A program made the position numbers and the translations under genes. A stretch of 64,000 nt of DNA from Bacillus sp. 03113 (GTDB lineage: Bacteria; Bacillota; Bacilli; Bacillales; Cytobacillaceae). A model generated the notes under the pieces. That model ran no database searches and was not told the origin of the DNA. It saw only the letters and a program-made list of their open reading frames with translations. Below, piece by piece: positions 34,569-42,882 of this stretch. The stretch covers positions 62,001 to 126,000 of the forward strand of contig NZ_VATK01000001.1 in NCBI RefSeq assembly GCF_006546985.1, read 5' to 3'. Positions within the stretch are counted from its first letter, which is position 1. Each line of letters starts with the position of its first letter.

Positions 34569-35744
34569 ATGAAGAAAAAACTAGGCTATTTATTTATGAC
34601 TTCAGCCTTAGTAGCTGGTATTTTATCCGGCTGTGCAGGTGGAAAAGGTTCAACGAACTCATCTGATCAAGATGTTATTAAATTAGGGGTAAATCTAGAG
34701 CTGTCAGGTGCTGTAGCTTCTTATGGACAATCACTTGAAAGTGGAATTGATCTCGCTATCGATGAAATAAATAAAGATGGCGGTATTGATGGAAAGAAAG
34801 TTAAACCAATTAAAGTTGATAATAAATCAGAAACTTCAGAATCAACGAATGCAGCGATCAAATTAACGAGTCAAGACAAAGTAACAGCGATTATTGGTGC
34901 AGCAACAAGTGGAAACACGGTGGCTCAAGTGCAAATTGCCAATGATAATAAAACGGTACTTCTTTCCCCATCTGCAACGGCTCCGAATGTAACCGTTGGA
35001 AAAGGCGGGAAAGTAAATGAATTTGCTTTCCGTACATCTTTTATTGATCCATTTCAAGGAACAGTAGCAGCGAATTTTGCAGCGAAAGAATTAAACTTGA
35101 AAAATGCGGCTGTTTTTTCTGACAGTGCAAGTGATTATGCCAAAGGATTAGCTTCGTCCTTCGATAAAACCTTTAAAGCAGCCGGTGGAAAAATCGTATC
35201 GAAAGAATCATATGTCGCAAAGGATACGGATTTCCGTTCAACTTTAACTCGTATTAAAGCAAAAAATCCTGAATTTATTTATATTCCTGGATATTATGAG
35301 GAAGTAGGCTTAATTGTAAAACAAGCACGTGAAATGGGTATTACCGTTCCGCTAATAGGTGGTGACGGCTGGGCTTCACCTAAGCTTGTTGAATTAGCAG
35401 GTGCTGATGCGTTAAATAATACATTTATCACAAACCATTACTCTGCTGAGGATCCAGATGAAAAGATTCAAACGTTTGTTGCAAACTATACGAAGAAATA
35501 CAATAAAGCGCCTGATGCATTTAATGCTCTAGGCTATGATTCAGTTTATATGTTAAAAGCTGCTATTGAAAAAGCCGGCAGCACGGATGCAAGTAAAATA
35601 AAGGATGCTCTTGCCGAACTTAAGGATTTATCACTTGTAACAGGTACAGTAACGATTGACAAAAATCACAACCCGATTAAATCGGCATCGGTATTAGAGT
35701 ACAAGGATGGAAATCAAGTCTTTAAGACAAGAATCAATCCGTAA
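34569..35744 (+). CDS. livJ: Branched-chain amino-acid ABC transporter binding lipoprotein
   Basis: A 391-residue lipoprotein with lipobox LSGC (Cys near residue 22). The mature part is a Peripla_BP_6 leucine/isoleucine/valine-type binding protein: IKLGVNLELSGAVASYGQSLESGIDLAIDEINKDGGIDGKKV, VTAIIGAATSGNTVAQ and EFIYIPGYYEEVGLIVKQAREMG. It delivers branched-chain or related amino acids to the LivHMGF proteins encoded next. A repeat copy of about 110 bp and 140 bp of further non-coding DNA separate it from livH, which allows different expression levels. ATG 34569 follows AAGGAG. Confidence 0.9.
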   Translation: MKKKLGYLFMTSALVAGILSGCAGGKGSTNSSDQDVIKLGVNLELSGAVASYGQSLESGIDLAIDEINKDGGIDGKKVKPIKVDNKSETSESTNAAIKLTSQDKVTAIIGAATSGNTVAQVQIANDNKTVLLSPSATAPNVTVGKGGKVNEFAFRTSFIDPFQGTVAANFAAKELNLKNAAVFSDSASDYAKGLASSFDKTFKAAGGKIVSKESYVAKDTDFRSTLTRIKAKNPEFIYIPGYYEEVGLIVKQAREMGITVPLIGGDGWASPKLVELAGADALNNTFITNHYSAEDPDEKIQTFVANYTKKYNKAPDAFNALGYDSVYMLKAAIEKAGSTDASKIKDALAELKDLSLVTGTVTIDKNHNPIKSASVLEYKDGNQVFKTRINP

Positions 35745-35754
35745 GGAAGTTGAC

Positions 35755-35868
35755 AAAAGTGAAAGCGCCTTGAACAGCCCCGACAGACATAAGATGCAAT
35801 ACGCAGGAAATCCTGATTTCTGGAGTATTGTGGCTTATGATCCGAGGGGCTAGGCGCTGGAACTGGAT
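35755..35868 (+). repeat. Palindromic intergenic repeat, copy 2
   Basis: AAAAGTGAAAGCGCCTTGAAC at one end and GGGGCTAGGCGCTGGAACTGGA at the other, with an internal CCTGATTTC region. It lies between livJ and livH, ten bases after the livJ stop. Confidence 0.8.
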
Positions 35869-35995
35869 GTGGATACATTACTATCGAAGCTATCTACAAC
35901 CTACTATTTTATAATTTTCTATGTAAGGTGAAAGTGGGGGGAGCATCTCTCCACTATTTTTCCGTTTTTTAGGATATGAAAAGGAGTGAAAAAAG

Positions 35996-36871
35996 ATGGA
36001 ATGGATACAGCAAATCGTAAATGGCATTTCCCTTGGAAGCATTTATGCGCTAATTGCATTAGGCTATACAATGGTATACGGAATTATTAAGTTAATTAAT
36101 TTTGCCCATGGCGATATATTTATGATTGGTGCATTTGTTGGTTTTTACGCGATTACTGGCTTTGGGCTTGGCTTTTTTCCAGCTTTAATACTTTCCATGG
36201 CTGTATGTGCGTTGTTTGGTGTTCTTATCGAAAGAATTGCTTATAAAAGACTTCGAAATGCAACAAAAATTGCAGCCCTCATTACAGCTATTGGAGTTTC
36301 ATTGCTTATTGAATATGGTGTCATTTATGTTCGTGGTGCGCAGCCGGAAGCTTTTCCAAACGTACTTCCGAATAAAACATTTTCGATTTTTGGCGCTCAC
36401 ATTAGTAGTCAATCATTATTGATATTACTTATTTCCGTCATTTTAATGGCGATCTTACAGTTTATCGTTCATAAAACAAAAATTGGGAAAGCGATGAGAG
36501 CTGTTTCCCATGATATAGATGCGGCTCGTTTAATGGGCATTAATGTAGATCGAACAATCTCAGCTACGTTCGCGATTGGCTCTGCATTAGCTGGCGCAGC
36601 GGGTGTTATTTTTGGTGTGTATTATACGAAAATCGAACCATTAATGGGTGTTATTCCTGGGCTAAAGGCCTTCGTTGCAGCCGTATTAGGCGGCATCGGC
36701 ATTTTGCCAGGTGCAATGGTCGGTGGCTTGATTCTTGGTGTGGTAGAAACCATTGTTAGTGCGTTAGGTTTTTCTTTATGGAGAGATGCAGCTGCTTTTA
36801 TTATTTTGATCCTTATTCTTATCTTTAGGCCATCAGGCATCTTTGGGAAAAATACAAGAGAGAAAGTGTAG
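35996..36871 (+). CDS. livH: Branched-chain amino-acid ABC transporter permease LivH
   Basis: A 291-residue membrane protein with about eight helices. Typical LivH motifs are GISLGSIYALIALGYTMVYGIIKLINFAHGD at the N-terminus and GKAMRAVSHDIDAARLMGINVDRTISATFAIGSALAGAAGV in the cytoplasmic loop that contacts the ATPases. LKAFVAAVLGGIGILPGAMVGG lies near the C-terminus. It pairs with LivM to form the channel. ATG 35996 follows AAAAGGAG, and livM starts 10 bp after its stop. Confidence 0.92.
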   Translation: MEWIQQIVNGISLGSIYALIALGYTMVYGIIKLINFAHGDIFMIGAFVGFYAITGFGLGFFPALILSMAVCALFGVLIERIAYKRLRNATKIAALITAIGVSLLIEYGVIYVRGAQPEAFPNVLPNKTFSIFGAHISSQSLLILLISVILMAILQFIVHKTKIGKAMRAVSHDIDAARLMGINVDRTISATFAIGSALAGAAGVIFGVYYTKIEPLMGVIPGLKAFVAAVLGGIGILPGAMVGGLILGVVETIVSALGFSLWRDAAAFIILILILIFRPSGIFGKNTREKV

Positions 36872-36881
36872 GTGAGAAGCA

Positions 36882-37832
36882 ATGAAGAAGTCAAAAGGAT
36901 TTTGGATATGGATCATCCTATCTGCAATCGTTTATGGAGTTGTCCAATTTCTTATTAATAGTGGAATTTTAAATCCGTTTTATAGCAATATGATGATATT
37001 TATGGCTATTAATATCATATTGGCCGTTAGTCTACATTTAGTGATTGGGATTACAGGTCAATTTTCAATCGGTCATGCTGGTTTTTTAGCGATCGGTGCT
37101 TATATATCAGCAATTGTAACGATGAAAATGGAAGGGCCTTTTTTTGTGGCATTAATCGCTGGCGGAATTGTCGCAGCTCTAGCTGGTTTAGTAGTTGGTA
37201 TTCCGAGCTTGCGTTTAAAAGGGGATTATTTAGCGATTGCTACTTTAGGCTTTGCGGAAATTATCCGAATTGTATTTTTAAATATTGAATATGTCGGTGG
37301 AGCAGCAGGGATGCAAGTATCCCATTTTACGACTTGGACCTCTACCTTCTTAAGTCTCTTGATTACAATTGTGGTCATTGTGAATTTTACTAATTCCAGA
37401 CATGGACGAGCGGCGATTTCGATTCGTGAAAATGAAATTGCAGCTGATGCAATGGGGATTAATACAACCTATTATAAAGTAGTGGCGTTTGCCATTGGTT
37501 CTTTTTTTGCCGGAATTGCTGGAGGGTTATATGCACATAACTTTTACATTATCAACCCGACTAACTTCGGCTTTTTAAAATCATTTGATATTTTAATTTA
37601 CGTTGTGCTAGGTGGTTTAGGCAGTATTTCAGGAGCAGCCATTGCCGCAGTGCTATTAACGGTTGTGTCAACATTTTTACAGGATTATCCTGAAACTCGA
37701 ATGATCATTTACAGTCTTGTACTTGTCGTTGTCATGCTTTATCGCCCGCAAGGCTTAATGGGAACACGTGAAATTACCGATTATTTTGGAAGATGGAAAA
37801 AAATGAAGGGAGGGAACACATATGGGAAATAA
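36882..37832 (+). CDS. livM: Branched-chain amino-acid ABC transporter permease LivM
   Basis: A 316-residue LivM with about nine helices. SLHLVIGITGQFSIGHAGFLAIGAYISAI and IATLGFAEIIRIVFLNIEYVGGAAGMQ are family hallmarks, and RHGRAAISIRENEIAADAMGINTTYYKVVAFAIGSFFAGIAGGLY is the coupling loop. The C-terminus is VLGGLGSISGAAIAAVLL..YRPQGLMG. It forms the membrane channel with LivH and overlaps livG by 11 bp. Confidence 0.92.
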   Translation: MKKSKGFWIWIILSAIVYGVVQFLINSGILNPFYSNMMIFMAINIILAVSLHLVIGITGQFSIGHAGFLAIGAYISAIVTMKMEGPFFVALIAGGIVAALAGLVVGIPSLRLKGDYLAIATLGFAEIIRIVFLNIEYVGGAAGMQVSHFTTWTSTFLSLLITIVVIVNFTNSRHGRAAISIRENEIAADAMGINTTYYKVVAFAIGSFFAGIAGGLYAHNFYIINPTNFGFLKSFDILIYVVLGGLGSISGAAIAAVLLTVVSTFLQDYPETRMIIYSLVLVVVMLYRPQGLMGTREITDYFGRWKKMKGGNTYGK

Positions 37833-38601
37833 GCCGTTGCTTCAGGTTCAAGGCGCGGGGATTCAATTTGGCGGATTAAAGGCTGTATCAGGCATTGATA
37901 TGGAAATTTCACAAGGAGAATTAATTGGGTTAATTGGACCGAATGGAGCTGGGAAAACGACGAGCTTTAACCTTCTAACAGGTGTTTATGCCCCTACGGA
38001 AGGGTCGATCGTCTTTGACGGGAAACGACTAAATGGATTGGCTCCATACCAAGTTACTCGTCGAGGAATTAGCCGTACCTTTCAAAATATTCGCCTCTTT
38101 AATGAACTTTCGGTATTGGATAATGTCAAGGTTGCCTATCATTCCTTAGCGAAGCACTCTATTTTAAGCTCGATTTTACGACTTCCTTCTCATTTTTCAG
38201 GTGAAAAAGAGATGGAGGAAAAGGCGATTGAGTTTTTGAAAATTTTCAAATTAGATCGATACAAGGATGAAAAAGCAAAAAATTTACCATATGGACAACA
38301 GCGAAGACTAGAAATTGCAAGAGCGTTGGCAGCGGGTCCGAAGCTATTGCTGCTGGATGAACCGGCGGCTGGGATGAATCCTCAGGAGACGCAAGAGTTG
38401 ATGGAGTTAATCGCCTTTATTCGTAAGGAGTTTCAATTGACGATCCTGTTAATCGAACATGATATGCAGCTTGTCATGGGTATTTGTGAACGCATTTACG
38501 TGTTAGACCACGGTCAGCTTATTGCGGAAGGATCCCCAGATGCCATACGTAACCACCCGAAGGTTATTGAAGCTTATTTAGGAGAGGAGGTTATTAACTA
38601 G
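37822..38601 (+). CDS. livG: Branched-chain amino-acid ABC transporter ATPase LivG
   Basis: A 259-residue ATPase with Walker A GPNGAGKTT near residue 38, the signature LPYGQQRRLEIARAL, Walker B LLLLDEPAAGMNPQET and the EHDMQLVMGICERIYVLDHGQLIAEG segment typical of LivG. It hydrolyses ATP for amino-acid import with LivF. It overlaps livM, and livF starts one base after its stop, so the cluster is tightly coupled. Confidence 0.93.
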   Translation: MGNKPLLQVQGAGIQFGGLKAVSGIDMEISQGELIGLIGPNGAGKTTSFNLLTGVYAPTEGSIVFDGKRLNGLAPYQVTRRGISRTFQNIRLFNELSVLDNVKVAYHSLAKHSILSSILRLPSHFSGEKEMEEKAIEFLKIFKLDRYKDEKAKNLPYGQQRRLEIARALAAGPKLLLLDEPAAGMNPQETQELMELIAFIRKEFQLTILLIEHDMQLVMGICERIYVLDHGQLIAEGSPDAIRNHPKVIEAYLGEEVIN

Positions 38602-38602
38602 C

Positions 38603-39310
38603 ATGCTGAAGGTTGAAAATATTAATGTTTATTATGGGAATATTCAAGCACTCAAAGGTGTTTCCTTAGAAGTAAACGAAGGAGAAATAGTAACGTTAAT
38701 CGGAGCAAATGGCGCAGGAAAAAGTACTTTACTCAAAACCTTATCTGGTCTCCTGAAGCCAAAGGAAGGGACAATTGAATACTTAGGTGCATCTATTTCA
38801 GGTAAGCCAGCTCAGTCAATCGTAAAAGCAGGAATCTCTCATGTGCCAGAAGGGCGCAGAGTATTTGCTAATATGACAGTGGAAGAAAATCTTGAACTAG
38901 GTGCCTATTTAAGAAAGGACTCAAGTGAGGTTCGAAAAGACTTACAAAAGGTCTATGACATTTTTCCGAGATTATTTGAACGTAAAAAACAATTATCTGG
39001 AACTCTCTCTGGCGGTGAGCAGCAAATGCTGGCGATGGGTAGAGCGATAATGTCTAAGCCAAAGCTCCTGCTCCTTGATGAACCTTCAATGGGACTTGCA
39101 CCTCTTATAGTAAAAACGATCTTCCAAGTGATTGAAGAGGTCAACCGTACGGGGACAACAGTCCTTCTCGTCGAACAAAATGCCAATATGGCTTTATCGA
39201 TTGCAGATCGAGCATACGTGTTAGAGACAGGGAAGATTGTTTCTTCTGGAACAGCTGAAGAGCTGCGAGCAAGTGAACAGGTTAAACTTGCCTACCTTGG
39301 CGGACATTAA
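38603..39310 (+). CDS. livF: Branched-chain amino-acid ABC transporter ATPase LivF
   Basis: A 235-residue ATPase with Walker A GANGAGKST near residue 35, GISHVPEGRRVFANMTVEENLELGAYLR, the signature LSGGEQQMLAMGRAIM, Walker B LLLLDEPSMGLAPLIV and LLVEQNANMALSIADRAYVLETG. These identify LivF. It is the last gene of the livJ-HMGF operon, followed by part of a repeat that runs into a terminator. Confidence 0.93.
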   Translation: MLKVENINVYYGNIQALKGVSLEVNEGEIVTLIGANGAGKSTLLKTLSGLLKPKEGTIEYLGASISGKPAQSIVKAGISHVPEGRRVFANMTVEENLELGAYLRKDSSEVRKDLQKVYDIFPRLFERKKQLSGTLSGGEQQMLAMGRAIMSKPKLLLLDEPSMGLAPLIVKTIFQVIEEVNRTGTTVLLVEQNANMALSIADRAYVLETGKIVSSGTAEELRASEQVKLAYLGGH

Positions 39311-39313
39311 TAG

Positions 39314-39353
39314 AAAAGCGTAAGCGCCTTGAACAGCCGCGACAGACATAAGA
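39314..39353 (+). repeat. Palindromic intergenic repeat, copy 3 (left half only)
   Basis: AAAAGCGTAAGCGCCTTGAAC and CGACAGACATAAGA match the left half of copy 2. The right half is missing and the sequence passes straight into the livF terminator. Confidence 0.7.
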
Positions 39354-39402
39354 CAAACTGGTAGGGAGGGTGTTTTTCACCTTCCCTACCAGTTTGTCTT
39401 TT
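39350..39402 (+). terminator. Terminator of the liv operon
   Basis: A long stem, AAGACAAACTGGTAGGGAGG pairing with CCTTCCCTACCAGTTTGTCTT, has one near mismatch and ends in TTTT. Its left foot overlaps the truncated repeat. Confidence 0.85.
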
Positions 39403-39477
39403 CTTCTCTACCCTCTGTCAACATCCCACACATTTTTAATTCCTCGCAAAAAAAAGCTAATTTATATGTACAATCAC

Positions 39478-39535
39478 CTAAAAGGAAGAATCAACATACC
39501 ATTATAAAGGAAAATTCTTTTAGGGGGTGGTATGT
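39478..39535. promoter_or_regulatory. Hairpins over the start of the 39.5-kb reading frame
   Basis: CCTAAAAG..AGAAT can pair with ATTCTTTTAGG (39478-39525), and ACATACCA (39494-39501) with TGGTATGT (39528-39535). The second pair covers the possible GTG start at 39527. The two pairings compete, which would suit translational control, but this could be chance in AT-rich DNA. Confidence 0.3.
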
Positions 39536-40006
39536 TTGTATACTTACTATTATGACAGACAAGTAAACTGGTTAAATATATTAAATTTGCTGCAAAGGAG
39601 TTTATTTGCCGAAGAAATGGTTTGTTCGATGAGCAGTGAGCTATATCATATTCCACAAACGAAAGATTTAAAAGGGAATAATGAAATGCATAATCATTTA
39701 GTCCCAGCGTCCTACCATCGTGTGACTGCGGTTGGATCGGCTCAAAGGCTCAATACGGGTGAGCAGAGACAATCGATCATTGATACGATGATCACATGTA
39801 TAAACAATGCTGAAAAACAGGATCGTTCTGTGAAAGAATGGTTAAGAGTGATGGAGGGAAATGCCAGCTCTGAATTTAAACCATTTATACAAATGATTAT
39901 AAGGTGGCAAAATCAAGCTGAACATTATTTAAATCAAGCAAAGACTGAGCTAATTAAATTGGGCATTTCCATTTCAGCAGAAGGCGAACAGCCGAGCGGT
40001 TATTAA
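39527..40006 (+). CDS. Hypothetical protein
   Basis: A frame of 159 residues from GTG 39527, or 129 from ATG 39617. The second half (NTGEQRQSIIDTMITCINNAEKQDRSVKEWLRVMEGNASSEFKPFIQMIIRWQNQAEHYLNQAKTELIKLGI) reads as two amphipathic helices of a soluble protein and looks genuinely coding. I do not recognise the family. The N-terminus is uncertain because neither start has an ideally spaced ribosome site; AAGGAG at about 39596 lies 16 bases before ATG 39617. A repeat copy begins right after the stop. Confidence 0.5.
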   Translation: MVCLYTYYYDRQVNWLNILNLLQRSLFAEEMVCSMSSELYHIPQTKDLKGNNEMHNHLVPASYHRVTAVGSAQRLNTGEQRQSIIDTMITCINNAEKQDRSVKEWLRVMEGNASSEFKPFIQMIIRWQNQAEHYLNQAKTELIKLGISISAEGEQPSGY

Positions 40007-40028
40007 GAAAAACGGCCGCTTTTCTTGA

Positions 40029-40153
40029 TGTCTAGCTCCAGCGCCTAGCCCTTGTGAAAAATAACCCTTTGCCTTAAAAAGCAAAGTACGCGCTTTTGGA
40101 GGCAAATGAACATTTTTCTTCAGGGCTAAATAAGGCGCATCTGCTTTTCTTAT
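40029..40153 (-). repeat. Palindromic intergenic repeat, copy 4
   Basis: In the opposite orientation to copies 1-3. It starts TGTCTAGCTCCAGCGCCTAGCCC and ends AAGGCGCATCTGCTTTTCTTA, about 125 bp. A small GC-rich palindrome around CGGCCG lies just before it, after the stop of the hypothetical gene. Confidence 0.8.
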
Positions 40154-40535
40154 TATGGATAGCTAAGTAGGAAGAATACATCGTTCACATTTGGCGAAAA
40201 GTTTAGGTGTTTTTGTTAAATATGGAATTATTTCAACTAAGACGAAAGAAAGAGTATGAAATTTCTACATAATAGTACAAAATTCCTTAAAAAGAGATTG
40301 ACTAAAAGGACATGTCATGATATTATCCAATTATTCCAATTAAACAACTCGGTTTTATATATAAAAGTAAAAAATAAGATTTTCTACATAGAATTGTGTT
40401 TTTGCTTTACTCACATAGTAGATTGATCAAGAGTGAAAGGCCAAGTGAAAAATTTTTAAACTTTGATAATAAAAGACAACTATACAGGTTCATGTCGAAA
40501 TATGTAGATTCATATTATTTCTTATTAAAAATATG

Positions 40536-40576
40536 TTGACGAAAAAAGAAACGCAAAATATAATAATTGTATACAA
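40536..40576 (+). promoter_or_regulatory. Operon promoter with GntR-type operator
   Basis: TTGACG (40536-40541) and TATAAT (40559-40564) are 17 bp apart. The perfect palindrome TTGTATACAA (40567-40576) sits on the expected start site. It is the core form of many FadR-type GntR operators, so autoregulation by the next gene is likely. Confidence 0.7.
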
Positions 40577-40896
40577 CAGAATAGTCTGAAAACTCTAAAA
40601 ATAATTTCGATAAGACTATCTTACAAAAAGATCCTTCCTCAACTAAGATACATGACCTTATATGTTTTAAATCATGTGATTCAATTCAAATGGCCCTTTT
40701 CACAAAAAAGTAATTTCAGAATGTAGAACCTTCCATTAAACTGTGTATTCTTCAAGTGCAAGAAATATGTACGACCAGTCAGCATACTGAAATCTGACCT
40801 GCCAATATATCTTGATTTATCTGATGCCATTAAACGTGATGTTTGCATTTTCTGAAACTAAACAGTGTGAATAAGTGTAAGTATCCTCAATAAAAA

Positions 40897-40912
40897 TGTA
40901 TACAATTATACA
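40897..40912. promoter_or_regulatory. Second GntR-type palindrome
   Basis: TGTATA-CAAT-TATACA lies 57 bp before the GntR start codon and shares the GTATAC core with the promoter site at 40567. It could be a second operator allowing DNA looping or a transcription block. Confidence 0.6.
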
Positions 40913-40968
40913 CATCAAATTTAGATGCTAAGCGAAATAGTTTTAATTGGTTGTTAGGAGATGGATAT

Positions 40969-41649
40969 ATGAACCGCTTTGATGCAAGACCACGTAGATT
41001 ATCAAAGGATAATGCTTATTTTGCACTAAAACAAAAAATTATAGAAGGTGAGCTAAAGCCTGATCAAATCGTGCGAGAAGAAAATTTAGCAGCCTTGTTA
41101 GGAATTAGCCGAACACCTTTAAGAGAGGCTATACAAAGATTAGAAATAGAGGATTTTCTCATTCGACAGCCGAATGGCAGATTGAAAGTCGCGCCAATAA
41201 CAATGAAAGAGGTTGAAGAAATTTTTCTTATTCGCAGTATGCTAGAAGGATTTATCGCTAAGCATGCCGCAAAAAACGCCACCAGCGAGGATATTCAAAA
41301 TTTAACGACCGTACTTGAAAAAATTAAACAATCCTTTCAGCACGGCTATAATCAAGATTTAGTTTCATATGGGTTTGAATTCCATGATTATTTATCTGAA
41401 ATAAGTGGACTAAAAACATTTGTGAAAATATTGGACCTTTTAAGAGATCATGCTCTACGCTATTGTCGATTTGTTTCTATGCATGGGAATTGGAACACGC
41501 TAGCTGATGAAGAACATAGCCTTATCTTACAAAACATAGCCCAAAAAAATCAGGAGGGCGCGGAAAAAGCTATGCAAGATCATATATTAAGCAGTCTATC
41601 TACTGCACTAGAGAGAATTAAAGAAATTGGAGATAAAAGTGAGGAGTGA
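40969..41649 (+). CDS. GntR-family regulator, FadR subfamily (FCD domain)
   Basis: A 226-residue regulator from ATG 40969, eight bases after AGGAG; a TTG at 40951 is upstream of that site. The winged helix (NAYFALKQKIIEGELKPDQIVREENLAALLGISRTPLREAIQRLEIEDFLIRQPNGRLKVAPI) is followed by an all-helical FCD domain (EEIFLIRSMLEGFIAKHAA..FEFHDYLSEISG..DEEHSLILQNIAQKNQEGAEKAMQDHI) with the metal-binding His and Asp pattern. It heads the operon and probably responds to the imported or degraded compound. Confidence 0.9.
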   Translation: MNRFDARPRRLSKDNAYFALKQKIIEGELKPDQIVREENLAALLGISRTPLREAIQRLEIEDFLIRQPNGRLKVAPITMKEVEEIFLIRSMLEGFIAKHAAKNATSEDIQNLTTVLEKIKQSFQHGYNQDLVSYGFEFHDYLSEISGLKTFVKILDLLRDHALRYCRFVSMHGNWNTLADEEHSLILQNIAQKNQEGAEKAMQDHILSSLSTALERIKEIGDKSEE

Positions 41650-41656
41650 GTTTTCA

Positions 41657-42871
41657 ATGAAAACAGAATGGAGTATGGATACAAAAATTATCCATGAAAA
41701 CCAATTTCCAGACTCCCAAACAGGTGCCATCTCTCAAAGTATTGTACCAGCAGTCGCTTATGCGTTCCCTGATGCAGAAACAGCAGCGGCTGTTGTTTCG
41801 GGTGAGGAGGAAGGAGTTTTTTATGGAAGGTACGGAAATCCTACGTTGCGTACACTAGAAAACAAGATAGCTGCATTAGAAGGCGGGGAAGATGCTTTAG
41901 GAGTTTCAAGTGGAATGGCTGCAATCTCTATTGCATTGCTCGGTTTTTTAAAGCAAGGGGATCATGTCATTGTCACAAAGGATGTTTATGGAGGTACATA
42001 TAGCTTTTTAACTTCCTTAGCACCGAGATTTGGCATCCAATTTGATTTTGTCGATTGCACGGATATCACATCAATGATGAATGCTATTAAACCGAACACG
42101 AAAGCGGTATATATTGAAACTCCCTCAAATCCAAATTTAACGATTTTAGACATTCAAAAAATTACAGAAGTTTGTAAATCTTATAAGCTGCCCGTCATTG
42201 TCGATAATACTTTTATGAGTCCTTGCTTACAGAAGCCATTGGAGCTTGGCGCAGATGTTGTTGTACATAGTGCGACAAAATATATAAACGGACATGGTGA
42301 TGTACTGGCTGGTTTTATTATAGGAAAAAAAGATGTCATACAGTTTATGAGAAAGAAACTGATGGGTGATTTAGGACAAAATTTAAATGCTTGGGAATCC
42401 TTCTTGATTTTAAGAGGGATTAAAACGATGGCATTACGAGTAGAAAGACATTGCAGCAGTGCTCAAAAAATTGCTGAATTCCTTGAGTCTCATCCTTACA
42501 TTGATAAAGTCTATTACCCTGGTTTAGAATCTCATCCACAGCATGAGCTTGCAAAAAAGCAAATGAAAGGGATGGGGGGAATTGTTTCCTTTGAAGTAAT
42601 GGGTGGCTTAGTTGAAGGGAAAAAATTTATAAATTCTTTAAAGCTGGCGATGATTTCCTTCAGCCTAGGTGATCCAGAGACATTAGTACAGCATCCTGCT
42701 TCAATGACTCATGCGTCAATTCCAAAGGAAGAGAGAATTAAATTTGGCATTACAGATGGATTAATTCGCCTTTCTGTTGGCTTAGAGGATGCTAATGATA
42801 TTATCAGGGACTTAGATCAAGCATTAACAGGCATTTTTACCAATCCTGAATTTATAACAAAAACGAAATGA
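41657..42871 (+). CDS. Cys/Met-metabolism PLP enzyme (cystathionine/methionine gamma-lyase type)
   Basis: A 404-residue enzyme from ATG 41657 behind GAGGAGTG. PLP motifs are YGRYGNPTLRTLENKIAALEGGEDALGVSSGMAAI, the Asp in LPVIVDNTFMSP and the Schiff-base Lys208 in VVVHSATKYINGHGDVLAGFI. It breaks or exchanges the gamma substituent of sulfur amino acids. Position 113 reads YGGTY, as in cystathionine enzymes, rather than the YGCT of typical methionine gamma-lyases, so the substrate may not be methionine itself. Its stop overlaps the ribosome-site region of metN. The context suggests the product is a thiol, a 2-oxo acid and ammonia. Confidence 0.88.
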   Translation: MKTEWSMDTKIIHENQFPDSQTGAISQSIVPAVAYAFPDAETAAAVVSGEEEGVFYGRYGNPTLRTLENKIAALEGGEDALGVSSGMAAISIALLGFLKQGDHVIVTKDVYGGTYSFLTSLAPRFGIQFDFVDCTDITSMMNAIKPNTKAVYIETPSNPNLTILDIQKITEVCKSYKLPVIVDNTFMSPCLQKPLELGADVVVHSATKYINGHGDVLAGFIIGKKDVIQFMRKKLMGDLGQNLNAWESFLILRGIKTMALRVERHCSSAQKIAEFLESHPYIDKVYYPGLESHPQHELAKKQMKGMGGIVSFEVMGGLVEGKKFINSLKLAMISFSLGDPETLVQHPASMTHASIPKEERIKFGITDGLIRLSVGLEDANDIIRDLDQALTGIFTNPEFITKTK

Positions 42872-42882
42872 GAGGAATACAG

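Larger units (their letters stand above)
40154..40968. other. Long regulatory region before the methionine-type operon
   Basis: About 800 bp without a gene. It contains a promoter (40536-40564) and two GntR-type palindromes, leaving a leader of almost 400 nt before the GntR start codon. I looked for S-box and T-box consensus parts in the leader and did not find them. Confidence 0.5.

Noticed and set aside
40570-40968. T-box or S-box in the long leader of the methionine-type operon
   Set aside because: Neither the T-box core sequence nor the S-box core was found, and no terminator hairpin precedes the start codon.
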